From CAMEON01 sp045531965 (GTDB taxonomy: Bacteria > Bacillota > Clostridia > Oscillospirales > CAG-272): a stretch of 64,000 nucleotides of DNA. Positions 8,877-17,116 of this stretch are shown here, piece after piece (position 1 is the stretch's first letter; each line of letters opens with the position of its first letter). Both the position numbers and the translations under genes were made by a program. The DNA is taken from NCBI GenBank assembly GCA_045531965.1, contig JAZSFA010000144.1, positions 10,654-74,653 on the forward strand, given 5' to 3'. A model generated the notes under the pieces. The model did not search any database. It saw only the letters and a list, made by a program, of their open reading frames with translations, and was not told the DNA's origin.

Positions 8877-9779
8877 TTAAAATACGACCACACCTTTTTC
8901 GGCAAGACTTTTCTTCATCATTGCCACGGTATCTTCCGAAGGAATCCATTCCTTACGACCGTTATCTTCTTGCCCCAGCGGGATCATTTTTGATCCGCCG
9001 TACGCATGGTATGGCAAAAACTCCACGCCTTCACAATAGGAGAGACTGTGATACAACTCCGCCAATTTTTGAATATGCGTTTCGTTGGTATTGACACCGT
9101 TTACCAAAATGCAACGCAACCGTGTCTTGCCACCCAAACGGTCAGCCAAGCGAAGGTTATCCAAAATCAAGCCGTTAGACACGCCGGTATAGGTCTTATG
9201 ACGTTCAGGATCGGTATCCTTAACATCCCACAAAAAGAGATCTGTCAGCTTGACTAATGTAGGAATGAACAACCGAGGAAACTCCCCGCAAGTCTCCACC
9301 ACTGTATGCAGTCCCATCTTCTTGCATTGTGATAGCAGGGTCAAAACACCGCCCGGATGAGTTAAGGGTTCTCCTCCGGACAAGGTAACACCGCCTTTTT
9401 CTCCATAAAAGGAAGCGTCTCGCAAAACCACATTCAGAATCTCTTCCACCGGCATATGCTTGATCACAGGCACCATGGCGGATGAACAACAAACTTCGGC
9501 GCATTTACCACATGCCACGCACAGGTCACGGTCATAAACGTGTTCAGCACTTAACGACTGGGCTTTGTGAGCGCATACGTCAACGCAAGCACCGCAATGG
9601 ATGCATCTCTGGGCATAATATTGCATTTCTTCCTGCCCGGTTTGGGTTTCAGGGTTATGACACCACGCGCATTTCAGAGGACACCCTCTGAAAAACACAA
9701 CGGTTCTTAATCCCGGTCCGTCGTGCATACAAAACCGTTGAATCTCCGTGACAGGGAGTGTTATTTGATTCTCATTCAT
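8877..9779 (-). CDS. Glycyl-radical enzyme activase (radical SAM, PflA family)
   Basis: A 300-residue radical SAM enzyme that places the glycyl radical on its partner using S-adenosylmethionine. The SAM cluster motif CPLKCAWC (Cys33, Cys37, Cys40) is followed by an inserted ferredoxin-like pair of four-cysteine clusters (Cys59-69 and Cys87-97), a feature of activases of eliminase-type glycyl radical enzymes rather than of classical PflA. The ATG at 9779 has AAAGG 8 bases upstream; an ATG at 9785 is too close to it. It lies 37 bases downstream of the glycyl radical enzyme gene at 9817-11991 and must be its activator. Confidence 0.93.
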   Translation of the reverse strand: MNENQITLPVTEIQRFCMHDGPGLRTVVFFRGCPLKCAWCHNPETQTGQEEMQYYAQRCIHCGACVDVCAHKAQSLSAEHVYDRDLCVACGKCAEVCCSSAMVPVIKHMPVEEILNVVLRDASFYGEKGGVTLSGGEPLTHPGGVLTLLSQCKKMGLHTVVETCGEFPRLFIPTLVKLTDLFLWDVKDTDPERHKTYTGVSNGLILDNLRLADRLGGKTRLRCILVNGVNTNETHIQKLAELYHSLSYCEGVEFLPYHAYGGSKMIPLGQEDNGRKEWIPSEDTVAMMKKSLAEKGVVVF

Positions 9780-9816
9780 ATGCATATCCTTTTGACGTAT
9801 TCAGGGGCACATAGAA

Positions 9817-11991
9817 TTATGTCCCCTCGTTTTGTCCGATGACCATATCCTGCCACTCTCGACAAAGGGTTACAAAGCGAGCGTTCCAACCGGATACACG
9901 GACAGAAAGGGTCTGGTAGTTTTGGGGATTCGCTTGGGCATCTCGAAGGATCTTCGCGTCCGCTACATCGGGTTGGATGAAAAAACCGCCTTCCAAGACA
10001 AAGCCACGCATCAAAGAAACCAATGCGTCAAGGCCATCCTCTCCGACTACCGAAGAAGGAAGAAGCTTGCAGTCCAAAGCCGCACCTGTCACCTGTTTTC
10101 TGAGATCGGCTGCACAGTAAGAGCGGATCATAGCCGTAACGCCTTCCCGATCAGTGCCCGGAGTAGGCGATGCGTTGGCGGCTAAAACTTCTCCTTGCTT
10201 GCGCCCATGGGGAGCAGCCAAACGGTGAGGCGCCCACTCGAGTTGACGCCCAAAGGTGCTGACGCCTGACGGGAATTTATAAGGAGATATATGATCATGC
10301 TCAGCGCAAAAATCCGCAAGCCCACTGAGTAGATCAGCCGCGATCCTGTCGCACTCGGGATTATCGTTGCCGTAGTAGACGTATTTATTCAGCGCAAACT
10401 GACGGAGCGGTTCATATCCTTCCCAATTTTGACGCAGAACCGACATCAGTTCCGCAAAAGTGAGCCGTTTGTCGTCAAACACGAATTTCTTAATCGCATA
10501 CAGGCTGTTGACTGTATCCGCCAAACCACCGATATGAGGAGACAGTACGTGATATACAGGACCTCCCTCGTGATAGGAAAGTCCCTTTTCAATGCATCCG
10601 CCCTCAAAGAGAGACACCACCGTACAAGGCACTGTAGGATGCCATTGGGCGATACCTTTATCCATATCCAACGCTTTAAAGCAACCGAGACGGCCGCGGC
10701 AGATACCTGCCACAACAGCGCGCAAATCCTGCATATAGGCGGCAAACAAGCTGTCAAAATCGGTAAACAATACATCTTCGGCATAGTCTTTCAGGGTGGT
10801 ATGTTGAAGGATAGCCAACCCATCAAACGGACAATAGCTGAAGTTGGTCTTACCGGGTACCTGTACCTCCCAACAGCCGTCGTTGGCAAATTTGCGCGCC
10901 TCGGAGAGCGGGTAACCGTACTTGGTCAACGCTTCCAATACAAGGTCTTCGTTATAAATCGCCAATACACCGCCGCCATGCCGCATGACCTCTGCCACGC
11001 GGCGAAGCAGCTTTTCATCTGTATTTCTGCTCACACGAATGGTTGTGGGAAAATCTCCGATGGGCAGTTCCTCTAAAATATCCAACACCAAATAGGTGAC
11101 CTCGTTGGTCACATCATGCCCCTCTTCATCAATGCCGCCAAGAACGATATTCTGATAATGCTGAGCATCCCCGCTGCCACAGTCACCGCCCCGCACCCAC
11201 TCGCAACCCTTGATAAAGAAGTGAGCCAGGATCTCGCGGGCCTCGTCCAAGGTCAAAGTGCCGTCAACCAGATCTTTTTTCAGGAACTTTCCAAGAAGTA
11301 CGTCCAAGCGTCCGATGCCCGGCCAGTTGCCCATGAGGCGAACAAAGGCAAAGGTCATCCACAAGGTTTGCACCGCCTCATGGAAGGTTGTGGGCGGCTC
11401 CAAGGGAACGCGGCGAAGATTTTCAAGGGTCTTTTCAAAGGCAGAACACGCAGGCAGAACACCGTCCGCTTCAACAGCCCCTATGTAATGCTCCAGGGCA
11501 TCCACGTATCGTCCGTGCCACAGCTCGTAGGCGTCCAGGGCAGTCAAACAATTGAGGAGAAATGCCTCTTTTTCGGTTCCCTTGTGGGATTCAAGAGATG
11601 CCTCCGTGCGCTTGCGGATGCCGTTCAGACCCTCGTTGAGGATCATGGAAAAATCAATGGTCAAATGGCTGACGCTGGGAAAAACCACATTCCCTTCAAA
11701 GGTGGCGGGGATGACGTGATGGATGGCCAAGCCCAGCCGTGCGCCGCCACACAAACGCTCCCCGTATCGGAGCGGCACAGGGGTCTTCTCAGCGATCTCT
11801 CGCAGGATCAGCCGTTCCTTCTCCAAAGGAGTCATCTCGGCAAAGCCCTCGATGTGATCCATGGTCACGGCTGGAGTCTTCATGGCCTCCAAGCCGTAAG
11901 CGTGAAGCTCCAGGGATTCATAAGCGAACTGCCGTGTGGACTCGGAGAGCCGCACGGGGCGGGGGTCTTTACTGACGGTGTAAAATTCCAT
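9817..11991 (-). CDS. Glycyl radical enzyme of the eliminase type, substrate unknown
   Basis: A 724-residue pyruvate-formate-lyase superfamily enzyme. The radical loop near the C-terminus reads RVSGWNARF with the radical glycine at about residue 701. The thiyl cysteine is Cys373 in DGCWEV, with Glu375 two residues later: the C-x-E arrangement of dehydratases and other C-X lyases, not the Cys-Cys of pyruvate formate-lyase. It is shorter than most dehydratases (about 790 residues), and Trp replaces the usual Tyr after the radical glycine and the usual small residue after Cys373. GGGAGG precedes the start. It shares an operon with its activase; no microcompartment genes are nearby. Its reaction is unassigned. 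Confidence 0.92.
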   Translation of the reverse strand: MEFYTVSKDPRPVRLSESTRQFAYESLELHAYGLEAMKTPAVTMDHIEGFAEMTPLEKERLILREIAEKTPVPLRYGERLCGGARLGLAIHHVIPATFEGNVVFPSVSHLTIDFSMILNEGLNGIRKRTEASLESHKGTEKEAFLLNCLTALDAYELWHGRYVDALEHYIGAVEADGVLPACSAFEKTLENLRRVPLEPPTTFHEAVQTLWMTFAFVRLMGNWPGIGRLDVLLGKFLKKDLVDGTLTLDEAREILAHFFIKGCEWVRGGDCGSGDAQHYQNIVLGGIDEEGHDVTNEVTYLVLDILEELPIGDFPTTIRVSRNTDEKLLRRVAEVMRHGGGVLAIYNEDLVLEALTKYGYPLSEARKFANDGCWEVQVPGKTNFSYCPFDGLAILQHTTLKDYAEDVLFTDFDSLFAAYMQDLRAVVAGICRGRLGCFKALDMDKGIAQWHPTVPCTVVSLFEGGCIEKGLSYHEGGPVYHVLSPHIGGLADTVNSLYAIKKFVFDDKRLTFAELMSVLRQNWEGYEPLRQFALNKYVYYGNDNPECDRIAADLLSGLADFCAEHDHISPYKFPSGVSTFGRQLEWAPHRLAAPHGRKQGEVLAANASPTPGTDREGVTAMIRSYCAADLRKQVTGAALDCKLLPSSVVGEDGLDALVSLMRGFVLEGGFFIQPDVADAKILRDAQANPQNYQTLSVRVSGWNARFVTLCREWQDMVIGQNEGT

Positions 11992-12024
11992 GTCAAGCCT
12001 CCCAAATGCAAATTTTATGGCTTG

Positions 12025-12053
12025 ATTATAGCATATTTCCGTGAGCTTGTAAA
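12025..12053 (-). promoter_or_regulatory. Promoter of the glycyl radical enzyme operon
   Basis: On the minus strand TTTACA and TATAAT are separated by 17 bases. The -10 box ends about 33 bases before the start codon. It gives the enzyme and its activase transcription independent of the regulator operon upstream. Confidence 0.75.
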
Positions 12054-12068
12054 GATTTTTGGGAAGAT

Positions 12069-12278
12069 TTATGCCGAGGCTTTAAAAAAATCGTTCACCG
12101 AGCAACCCATCAATTCAGCCAACACGGGCAAGAAGGTGATATCGGGGTAGCACTCCACTCGCTCCCACTTGGATACGGCTTGAGGGGTAATGCCCAACAG
12201 CGCCCCAAAGGCCTCCTGGGTCAGCTTGTGGGACTTGCGATAGTCTCTGATCTTCTGATCAATGATGATAACCGTCAT
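12069..12278 (-). CDS. XRE-type helix-turn-helix regulator
   Basis: A 69-residue Cro/CI-type DNA-binding protein made almost only of the helix-turn-helix (KLTQEAFGALLGITPQAVSKWE at about 18-40). Its start overlaps the stop of the ArsR-type gene as ATGA, indicating translational coupling. It lies just upstream of the glycyl radical enzyme promoter, so control of that promoter is a reasonable inference. No ligand or cofactor domain is present. Confidence 0.88.
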   Translation of the reverse strand: MTVIIIDQKIRDYRKSHKLTQEAFGALLGITPQAVSKWERVECYPDITFLPVLAELMGCSVNDFFKASA

Positions 12279-12814
12279 GTGTCACCAACCTTCCAATACG
12301 TTTCATGCTCACGTTGCATGAGCCCACAGGCGATCATCTCGCGGCGGATGGTACAATGATCCTCGTGATATTTATGAATGATCTCGTTGACCTCCCCCTC
12401 GGTGTAGGTGCGCCCCGCTTCAAAGTCTTTGGTCATCTCCGAGAGGACGATTTCCCTTTTCTTACGCTGGGTAGGGATCTGGGTCAGCCGTCCGTACTTG
12501 AAAAAGGCAGACAGCACTTCCTTTTTATACTTTTCCTCGGGCGGGCAAACGGGCTCGTCTTTTTTGATCAGCTCATAGAGGGGTCTGTCGAAAATGTCAC
12601 GGTTGAGGGAGTAAATGATATAGAATTGCGAGCGGGCGCAGTTGACTACCCCTGCCGCCTCCAGCTTTTTGAGGTGGTAGCAGATGGTGGCAGGGGTCAG
12701 CCCCAGCTCGCAGGCGATCTTCTCCACGTAGGAGTCCTCCCGCAGAAGGATGTTGAGGATGGAGAGACGGGTCTCGTCTGCCAAAAGCTTGAGCAGTGCC
12801 AGTTTTTCCTTCAT
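12275..12814 (-). CDS. ArsR-type winged-helix regulator with DUF2087-like C-terminus
   Basis: A 179-residue regulator. The N-terminal winged helix (KLLADETRLSILNILL, then GLTPATICYHLKKLEAAGVV) is ArsR/SmtB-like. The C-terminal part (KREIVLSEMTKDFEAGRTYTEGEVNEII and following) resembles the DUF2087 domain seen fused to such regulators. I chose ATG 12814, preceded by AAAGGAG; the longer open frame has no support. No clear metal-binding cysteine pair is visible in the recognition helix. It is third in a four-gene operon whose promoter holds repeated AGTGATTAGA decamers, a likely autoregulatory operator. Confidence 0.85.
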   Translation of the reverse strand: MKEKLALLKLLADETRLSILNILLREDSYVEKIACELGLTPATICYHLKKLEAAGVVNCARSQFYIIYSLNRDIFDRPLYELIKKDEPVCPPEEKYKKEVLSAFFKYGRLTQIPTQRKKREIVLSEMTKDFEAGRTYTEGEVNEIIHKYHEDHCTIRREMIACGLMQREHETYWKVGDT

Positions 12815-12818
12815 GGAA

Positions 12819-13286
12819 TCACTCCTTTCGCTTCTGCCAGGCCTCGTCAAGGCAGGTTTTGGCAAATTCCAGACCTCCGAGGCGTTCTTCCAGCTCCACT
12901 TTTTCCCAGTCGGAGGCCGAGGGGAGTTTAGCCTCGTATTCAGCCAGCTTGCTGTCGATATGGGCAGATATTCCGTAATACAGCTTGTAATCAATCAGCT
13001 CCTCAGCAGGAGCGCTCTCGCAGATGGACAGATAATCGGGTCTTGCATTGAGAGCATCTTCGATAATCAGGTGAATACCGGGAAACCGATAGACTCTGTT
13101 TCCATGGTACAGCATCATGCAAATGCTGTCCACGGAAGCACTGCGAAATCTGAGACATTTGTAGTCAGCCATGCTTGCCTTTTTCTCGGCGGAGTTTTGA
13201 TCGAAATGCTGAATTTCCGTCTCCAAGCGCTGGCTTTCTGCATAGAGAGTTTCGTAGGCTATCATATAAAACTTCGTGTTTTCCAT
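12819..13286 (-). CDS. Hypothetical protein in the ArsR/XRE operon
   Basis: A 155-residue soluble protein I do not recognise. It has an early helical region with a possible coiled coil (ETLYAESQRLETEIQHFDQNSAEKKAS), a central beta-rich region (CLRFRSASVDSICMMLYHGNRVYRF) and a charged helical C-terminus. The ATG at 13286 follows GAGGAGGAATAATT. It is 2 bases after the preceding gene and 4 bases before the ArsR-type gene, so all are translated from one mRNA. No enzyme motif or membrane segment is visible. Confidence 0.7.
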   Translation of the reverse strand: MENTKFYMIAYETLYAESQRLETEIQHFDQNSAEKKASMADYKCLRFRSASVDSICMMLYHGNRVYRFPGIHLIIEDALNARPDYLSICESAPAEELIDYKLYYGISAHIDSKLAEYEAKLPSASDWEKVELEERLGGLEFAKTCLDEAWQKRKE

Positions 13287-13288
13287 AA

Positions 13289-13789
13289 TTATTCCTCCTC
13301 GATCAAATGGGGATAAATGTTGTTCTCTACCCGCCATGCTTCCCATATAGAAAGCATTTCGCGGACAGCACCGATCTTGATGCGAAATTCAAAGATGTTC
13401 TTTGCGTCCCCTGCCGCCTCGGCTTGGGCAAGCTCGGTGACGTATCCCGCCAAAAGCTGATTCCGCATAAACAGGTCTGCCTGCCAAGCGGCCATGAAGG
13501 AGAGCTTTTCGTCATCGTTTAGAGTGGCGTAGATTTCCCCGTGGCGGGGGTATTGGGTCATAGCGTAGGTGAAAAAGTTCTGTCGGGTTCTGTATAATCC
13601 CTCTCGAGTGCCATAGGTGTTGAACAGCAGTCCCGCGTTGCCGCAGAGGGTATACATGCCGTATTCGATCAGCAGAGCCTTGCGCTCGCCGGCTCTGTCC
13701 TTGGGGATGGCGTCCAGTCTTGCTTTGCACTCGTTGCACTTGGCGCGAGTGATCTCCACAAGGGCTTTGTCAATGTCAAGATAATTCAT
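13289..13789 (-). CDS. Hypothetical protein, first gene of the ArsR/XRE operon
   Basis: A 166-residue helical, cytoplasmic protein of unknown function. It contains a CNEC pair (about residues 18-21) and an aromatic-rich middle (LLFNTYGTREGLYRTRQNFFTY). AAAGGA precedes the ATG. A near-consensus promoter lies about 70 bases upstream. Together with the next gene it may be the product controlled by the ArsR-type regulator; a metal or redox-sensing role is only a guess from the cysteines. Confidence 0.7.
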   Translation of the reverse strand: MNYLDIDKALVEITRAKCNECKARLDAIPKDRAGERKALLIEYGMYTLCGNAGLLFNTYGTREGLYRTRQNFFTYAMTQYPRHGEIYATLNDDEKLSFMAAWQADLFMRNQLLAGYVTELAQAEAAGDAKNIFEFRIKIGAVREMLSIWEAWRVENNIYPHLIEEE

Positions 13790-13860
13790 ATATTATTTCC
13801 TTTCGTGTGTCGCAGGGTGTTTTTCCAAGCCTCCGCGGTGGCTTGGGAGCTTACAGTGAT

Positions 13861-13889
13861 ATTATACACGTCTAATCACTTTTTGTCAA
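13861..13889 (-). promoter_or_regulatory. Consensus promoter of the ArsR/XRE operon
   Basis: On the minus strand TTGACA and TATAAT are perfectly consensus with a 17-base spacer. The spacer contains one copy of the decamer AGTGATTAGA, so a bound regulator would block polymerase directly. Confidence 0.88.
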
Positions 13890-13916
13890 GAGCGTTTTGA
13901 TAAATTTCTAATCACT
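13871..13916 (-). promoter_or_regulatory. Direct decamer repeats, likely operator
   Basis: AGTGATTAGA occurs twice on the minus strand, at 13871-13880 inside the promoter spacer and at 13907-13916 upstream of -35. The copies start 36 bases apart, close to an integral number of helical turns. Their placement suits binding by one of the two regulators encoded in the operon, most simply the ArsR-type repressor. Confidence 0.6.
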
Positions 13917-13929
13917 CAACCGATGGTAG

Positions 13930-13961
13930 AAAAAAGCCTCCGAAGCACATACTTCGGAGGC
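13930..13961 (-). terminator. Terminator of the aminotransferase gene
   Basis: On the minus strand GCCTCCGAAG and CTTCGGAGGC pair over a 6-base loop and are followed by TTTTTT. It lies 16 bases after the aminotransferase stop. Confidence 0.9.
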
Positions 13962-13976
13962 ATACGTTTATGAAAT

Positions 13977-15251
13977 TCAATCTGCCAACAGCTTTTCCAC
14001 GGCGGCCAGACGGAGGCAGACGGTGAGTCCCTCCATGGCGAGGGTCAGATCTTCAAGAGAGGGGAACGTGGGCGCGATACGGATATTACTGTCAGCGGGA
14101 TCCTTACCGTAAGGATAAGTGGCACCCACGGTGGTGAGGGTCACGCCTGCGGCCTTCGCAAGGGCATAAGCACGCTTGGCGGTGCCGGGCATAGTGAACA
14201 GGCTCACGAAGTAGCCGCCCTTGGGATTGGTCCAGCGGGCAAAGCCCGGACCCTTCAGATCCTTATCCAAGGTGGACAGAACGGTGTAGAATTTGGGACG
14301 CAGGACGGCGGCCTGCTTTTTCATATGCGCCAAAATGCCCTCGGCGTTTCCGAAAAATTTAACGTGGCGCATCATGTTCAGCTTATCATAACCGATGGTC
14401 TGGATGCCGACGATGGGCATGACCTGTTTCATGTTGCGATCGGACATAGCAAAGATGGCCACGCCCGAGCCGGGGAAGGAGATCTTGGAGGTGGAGGCGA
14501 AATAGAACACGCGATCCACGGTGCCCACCTTTTCGCATTCCTTGAAGATGTCCAGAAGGGTGTCGCTGACACCGTCATAGAGATCATGTACCACGTAGGC
14601 GTTGTCCCAGAAGATGCGGAAATCGGGTGCGGCGGTCTTCATGGCAGCCAGGCGGCGCACCGTATCGTCAGAATAGGTATAGCCGTCGGGGTTGGAATAC
14701 TTGGGACAGCACCAGATGCCCTTGACAGCGGGATCGGCTACCAACGCTTCCACGGCATCCATATCGGGCCCGTCGGGGTTCATGTCCACGGGGATCATCT
14801 CGATGCCCAAGGACTCGCAGATGGCGAAGTGACGGTCATAGCCGGGGGCGGGACAAATGAATTTGATGCTTCCCTGCTTGATCCAGGGCTCACCGTCGCA
14901 GTTGCCGTAGAGCATACAGCGGGCCACCGCGTCGTACATGAGCTTGAGGGAGGAGTTGCCGCCGATAAACAGGTTCTTCTCAGGAATGTCCAAAAGGTCG
15001 GAGAACAGCTTCTTGGCCTCGGGCGTACCCTCCAAAAGTCCGTAGTTACGGCAATCGAAGCCGCCGCCCGTCTTGCAGTCTTCGGCGTTCAGGCAATCCA
15101 GCATTTCAGTCGTAATATCCAGTTGCTCGGCACCGGGCTTACCGCGGGACAGATCCAGCTTGAGACCGCGGGCGCAAAACGCATCGTAGGCGGTCTGCAG
15201 ACGCGCCTGCTCTGCTTCCAGCTCGGCACGGGACATATCGGTATATTTCAT
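13977..15251 (-). CDS. PLP-dependent aminotransferase (fold type I, MocR-like aspartate-type family)
   Basis: A 424-residue aminotransferase. The N-terminal LDLSRGKPGAEQLD is typical of the Aminotran_MocR-type family related to aspartate aminotransferases. The NPDGYTYSDDTVRRLA region (PLP-ring contact), the WDNAYVVHDLY stretch and the PLP lysine in FASTSKISFPGSG are all present. The ATG at 15251 follows GGAGG by 10 bases; the open frame extends to a TTG upstream of that site, which I reject as a start. It has its own promoter and terminator. The amino-acid substrate is likely aspartate-like but is not proven. Confidence 0.88.
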   Translation of the reverse strand: MKYTDMSRAELEAEQARLQTAYDAFCARGLKLDLSRGKPGAEQLDITTEMLDCLNAEDCKTGGGFDCRNYGLLEGTPEAKKLFSDLLDIPEKNLFIGGNSSLKLMYDAVARCMLYGNCDGEPWIKQGSIKFICPAPGYDRHFAICESLGIEMIPVDMNPDGPDMDAVEALVADPAVKGIWCCPKYSNPDGYTYSDDTVRRLAAMKTAAPDFRIFWDNAYVVHDLYDGVSDTLLDIFKECEKVGTVDRVFYFASTSKISFPGSGVAIFAMSDRNMKQVMPIVGIQTIGYDKLNMMRHVKFFGNAEGILAHMKKQAAVLRPKFYTVLSTLDKDLKGPGFARWTNPKGGYFVSLFTMPGTAKRAYALAKAAGVTLTTVGATYPYGKDPADSNIRIAPTFPSLEDLTLAMEGLTVCLRLAAVEKLLAD

Positions 15252-15329
15252 ATTGAGGAAACCTCCGCACAATTCACAAATTTTCGGGAGACGAGCTTAT
15301 ACCAAAGCCGCCTCCTCAAACCGCTGTAC

Positions 15330-15358
15330 ATTATAACACATTCTTTTCAAAAAAGCAA
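15330..15358 (-). promoter_or_regulatory. Promoter of the aminotransferase gene
   Basis: On the minus strand TTGCTT and TATAAT are spaced by 17 bases, about 80 bases upstream of the start codon. The -35 box is weak and the -10 box is perfect. Confidence 0.6.
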
Positions 15359-15462
15359 GAGGTATTTTCATAAAATGCAAAAATTTTATATTTTTTCCTT
15401 TTCAAGGGAATCAAACGGGGATGTGTTGCAGGATTTTGTGGATTTCTTGCAAAGAAGGCCTA

Positions 15463-15493
15463 CAAGAAGCCCCACCTCACGAGGAGGTGGGGC
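15463..15493 (-). terminator. Terminator of the leucine-rich lipoprotein gene
   Basis: GCCCCACCTC and GAGGTGGGGC form a stem with a very short loop, 5 bases past the stop, followed on the minus strand by TTCTTG. The T-tract is short, so termination strength is uncertain. Confidence 0.65.
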
Positions 15494-15498
15494 AGAGA

Positions 15499-17061
15499 TC
15501 AGGATTCGGATTTTGAAAGGTCGCCATCAGTGCAGTGGATTGTATAATTTTCTGTATTTCTATCCCACCCTGTATTTTTACTGATAGCCCGCCACTCGGC
15601 TTTTGTACCTGCAAAAGTAATATTTGTGAGACTTTCACAACTGTAAAAGACATCATGACCGATATTCGTTATACTTCTGGGAAGTACGATACTCGTCAGT
15701 CTATTACAATTCTGAAACACATCATCTTCAATACTCCTCACACCGTCGGGAATTACCATACTTGTCAGACCACTGCAACCACAAAAAGTCATCTCCTCGA
15801 TGCTTGTGACTTCGCTCGGGATTATAATATTTGTTAGGTTCACACATTTTTCGAAAGCTCCATAACCGATGCTCTTTATACCGTCGGGGATAGTAATACT
15901 TTTCAATTTAGTACAGCCTGAAAAAGTCCTACCCTCAATGCGTGTAACTTTGTCCGGAATTATAAAATTTGTTAGGTTCACACAATTTTCAAACGCTCCA
16001 TAACCGATGCTCTTTATACTGTCGGGAATGATAATACTTTTCAATTTAGTACAACCTGAAAAAGTCATATCCGCAATACATCTAACTTTGTCCGGGATAT
16101 CAATACTTGTTAAACTCGCACAATTTTCAAATGCAGAGCCAGCAATATCCTCCACTCCATCAGGAATCACAATATTTGCCAATCTATTGCAGCCGGAAAA
16201 TGCAAACTGACCTATGCTTGTCACACTATCGGGGATTTCAATGCTCGTTAGATTTCTGCAATTACTGAACATCGAAAAACTAATATATTCTATACCATCA
16301 GGAATCACGATACTCGTCAAACTACTGCAACCGTGGAACAATTGCATCCCGAGCTGTGTGACATTGTCGGGAATAGCGATGTCAATCAAATCCCAACACC
16401 CTAAAAAAGCACTCCCTTCGATACGCTCTAAGCTTTCGGGAAGAATCACAGTTTTTAACTCTCTGCACTCCATAAATGCGTATTCACCAATACAAGTCAC
16501 GCCCTCCGGAATATGCACGCTGGTAAAGCCGCGTTCACCTTTAAATGCATTACTATAAATTCCTACTACAGGAAGACCATCCGGAGATGTAGCGGGAATC
16601 ACTATGTCCCGATCTGTGCAACTTCCCTTCCCGGCAACACAACAAGTGCCATCATCATTTATGCTAAAAACTAACCCTTCGCTTGGTTTTAACATATGAC
16701 ACACTTCGCATCTTCCATCCACATAGGTATGTCCCCAAGCCTCTAATGTTTCTTCCTCTACCGTCTGACACCAACATCTCCGTTCTTTCAACCCCGTTTC
16801 GGTACAAGTGGGATCTTTTACGATGGACCAATCCCCCCACGTGTGTCCTACCGATTCCACCGTCTCAAAGCGCACGTCTCCGCATTCGCAGACATATTTT
16901 CTGCTACCGTCAAAAGCACATTCGGGTTCAACTTCAAAGCCTGCGTCATACCAAACATGATAATCGTGCGAAGTCTCAGTATCGGCATCTTTTTTATCAC
17001 AAGCGGTTAAAGTCAAGAGTAAAAGCAAAACAGCAATCACGCTCAGTTTAAATGTTTTCAT
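15499..17061 (-). CDS. BspA-type leucine-rich-repeat surface lipoprotein
   Basis: A 520-residue lipoprotein: signal peptide ending LTAC, two cysteine-rich spacer modules (CECGDVRF and a second repeat with CWC, CEVC) and about a dozen LRR_5 (BspA-like) repeats of about 23 residues from about residue 165 to 490, each reading like SIxIPDxVTSIGxxAFxGCxxL. Such proteins are surface-exposed and often bind host or bacterial ligands. The repeats are imperfect and several neighbouring units are nearly identical, so copy number may vary. GGAGGG precedes the start. It follows the helicase gene by 55 bases with no clear promoter, so co-transcription is possible. Confidence 0.88.
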   Translation of the reverse strand: MKTFKLSVIAVLLLLLTLTACDKKDADTETSHDYHVWYDAGFEVEPECAFDGSRKYVCECGDVRFETVESVGHTWGDWSIVKDPTCTETGLKERRCWCQTVEEETLEAWGHTYVDGRCEVCHMLKPSEGLVFSINDDGTCCVAGKGSCTDRDIVIPATSPDGLPVVGIYSNAFKGERGFTSVHIPEGVTCIGEYAFMECRELKTVILPESLERIEGSAFLGCWDLIDIAIPDNVTQLGMQLFHGCSSLTSIVIPDGIEYISFSMFSNCRNLTSIEIPDSVTSIGQFAFSGCNRLANIVIPDGVEDIAGSAFENCASLTSIDIPDKVRCIADMTFSGCTKLKSIIIPDSIKSIGYGAFENCVNLTNFIIPDKVTRIEGRTFSGCTKLKSITIPDGIKSIGYGAFEKCVNLTNIIIPSEVTSIEEMTFCGCSGLTSMVIPDGVRSIEDDVFQNCNRLTSIVLPRSITNIGHDVFYSCESLTNITFAGTKAEWRAISKNTGWDRNTENYTIHCTDGDLSKSES

Positions 17062-17116
17062 GTTTCCCTCCTTGTAAATGGGCTCTCCAATAACTTTTTA
17101 GAAAGGATGCTGTTGT

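Noticed and set aside
8877..11991. Calling the pair pflA-pflB (pyruvate formate-lyase)
   Set aside because: The active site is Cys-x-Glu, not Cys-Cys, and the activase has the extra ferredoxin clusters of eliminase systems.
14325..15584. Antisense frame of 419 codons opposite the aminotransferase
   Set aside because: Same codon-bias shadow; the sense frame has clear PLP-enzyme motifs, a promoter and a terminator.
15600..16600. Repeated DNA that could suggest a CRISPR or tandem-repeat array
   Set aside because: The repeats are in frame, about 69 bases long and code for LRR_5 units with varying sequence. They are coding repeats without spacers.
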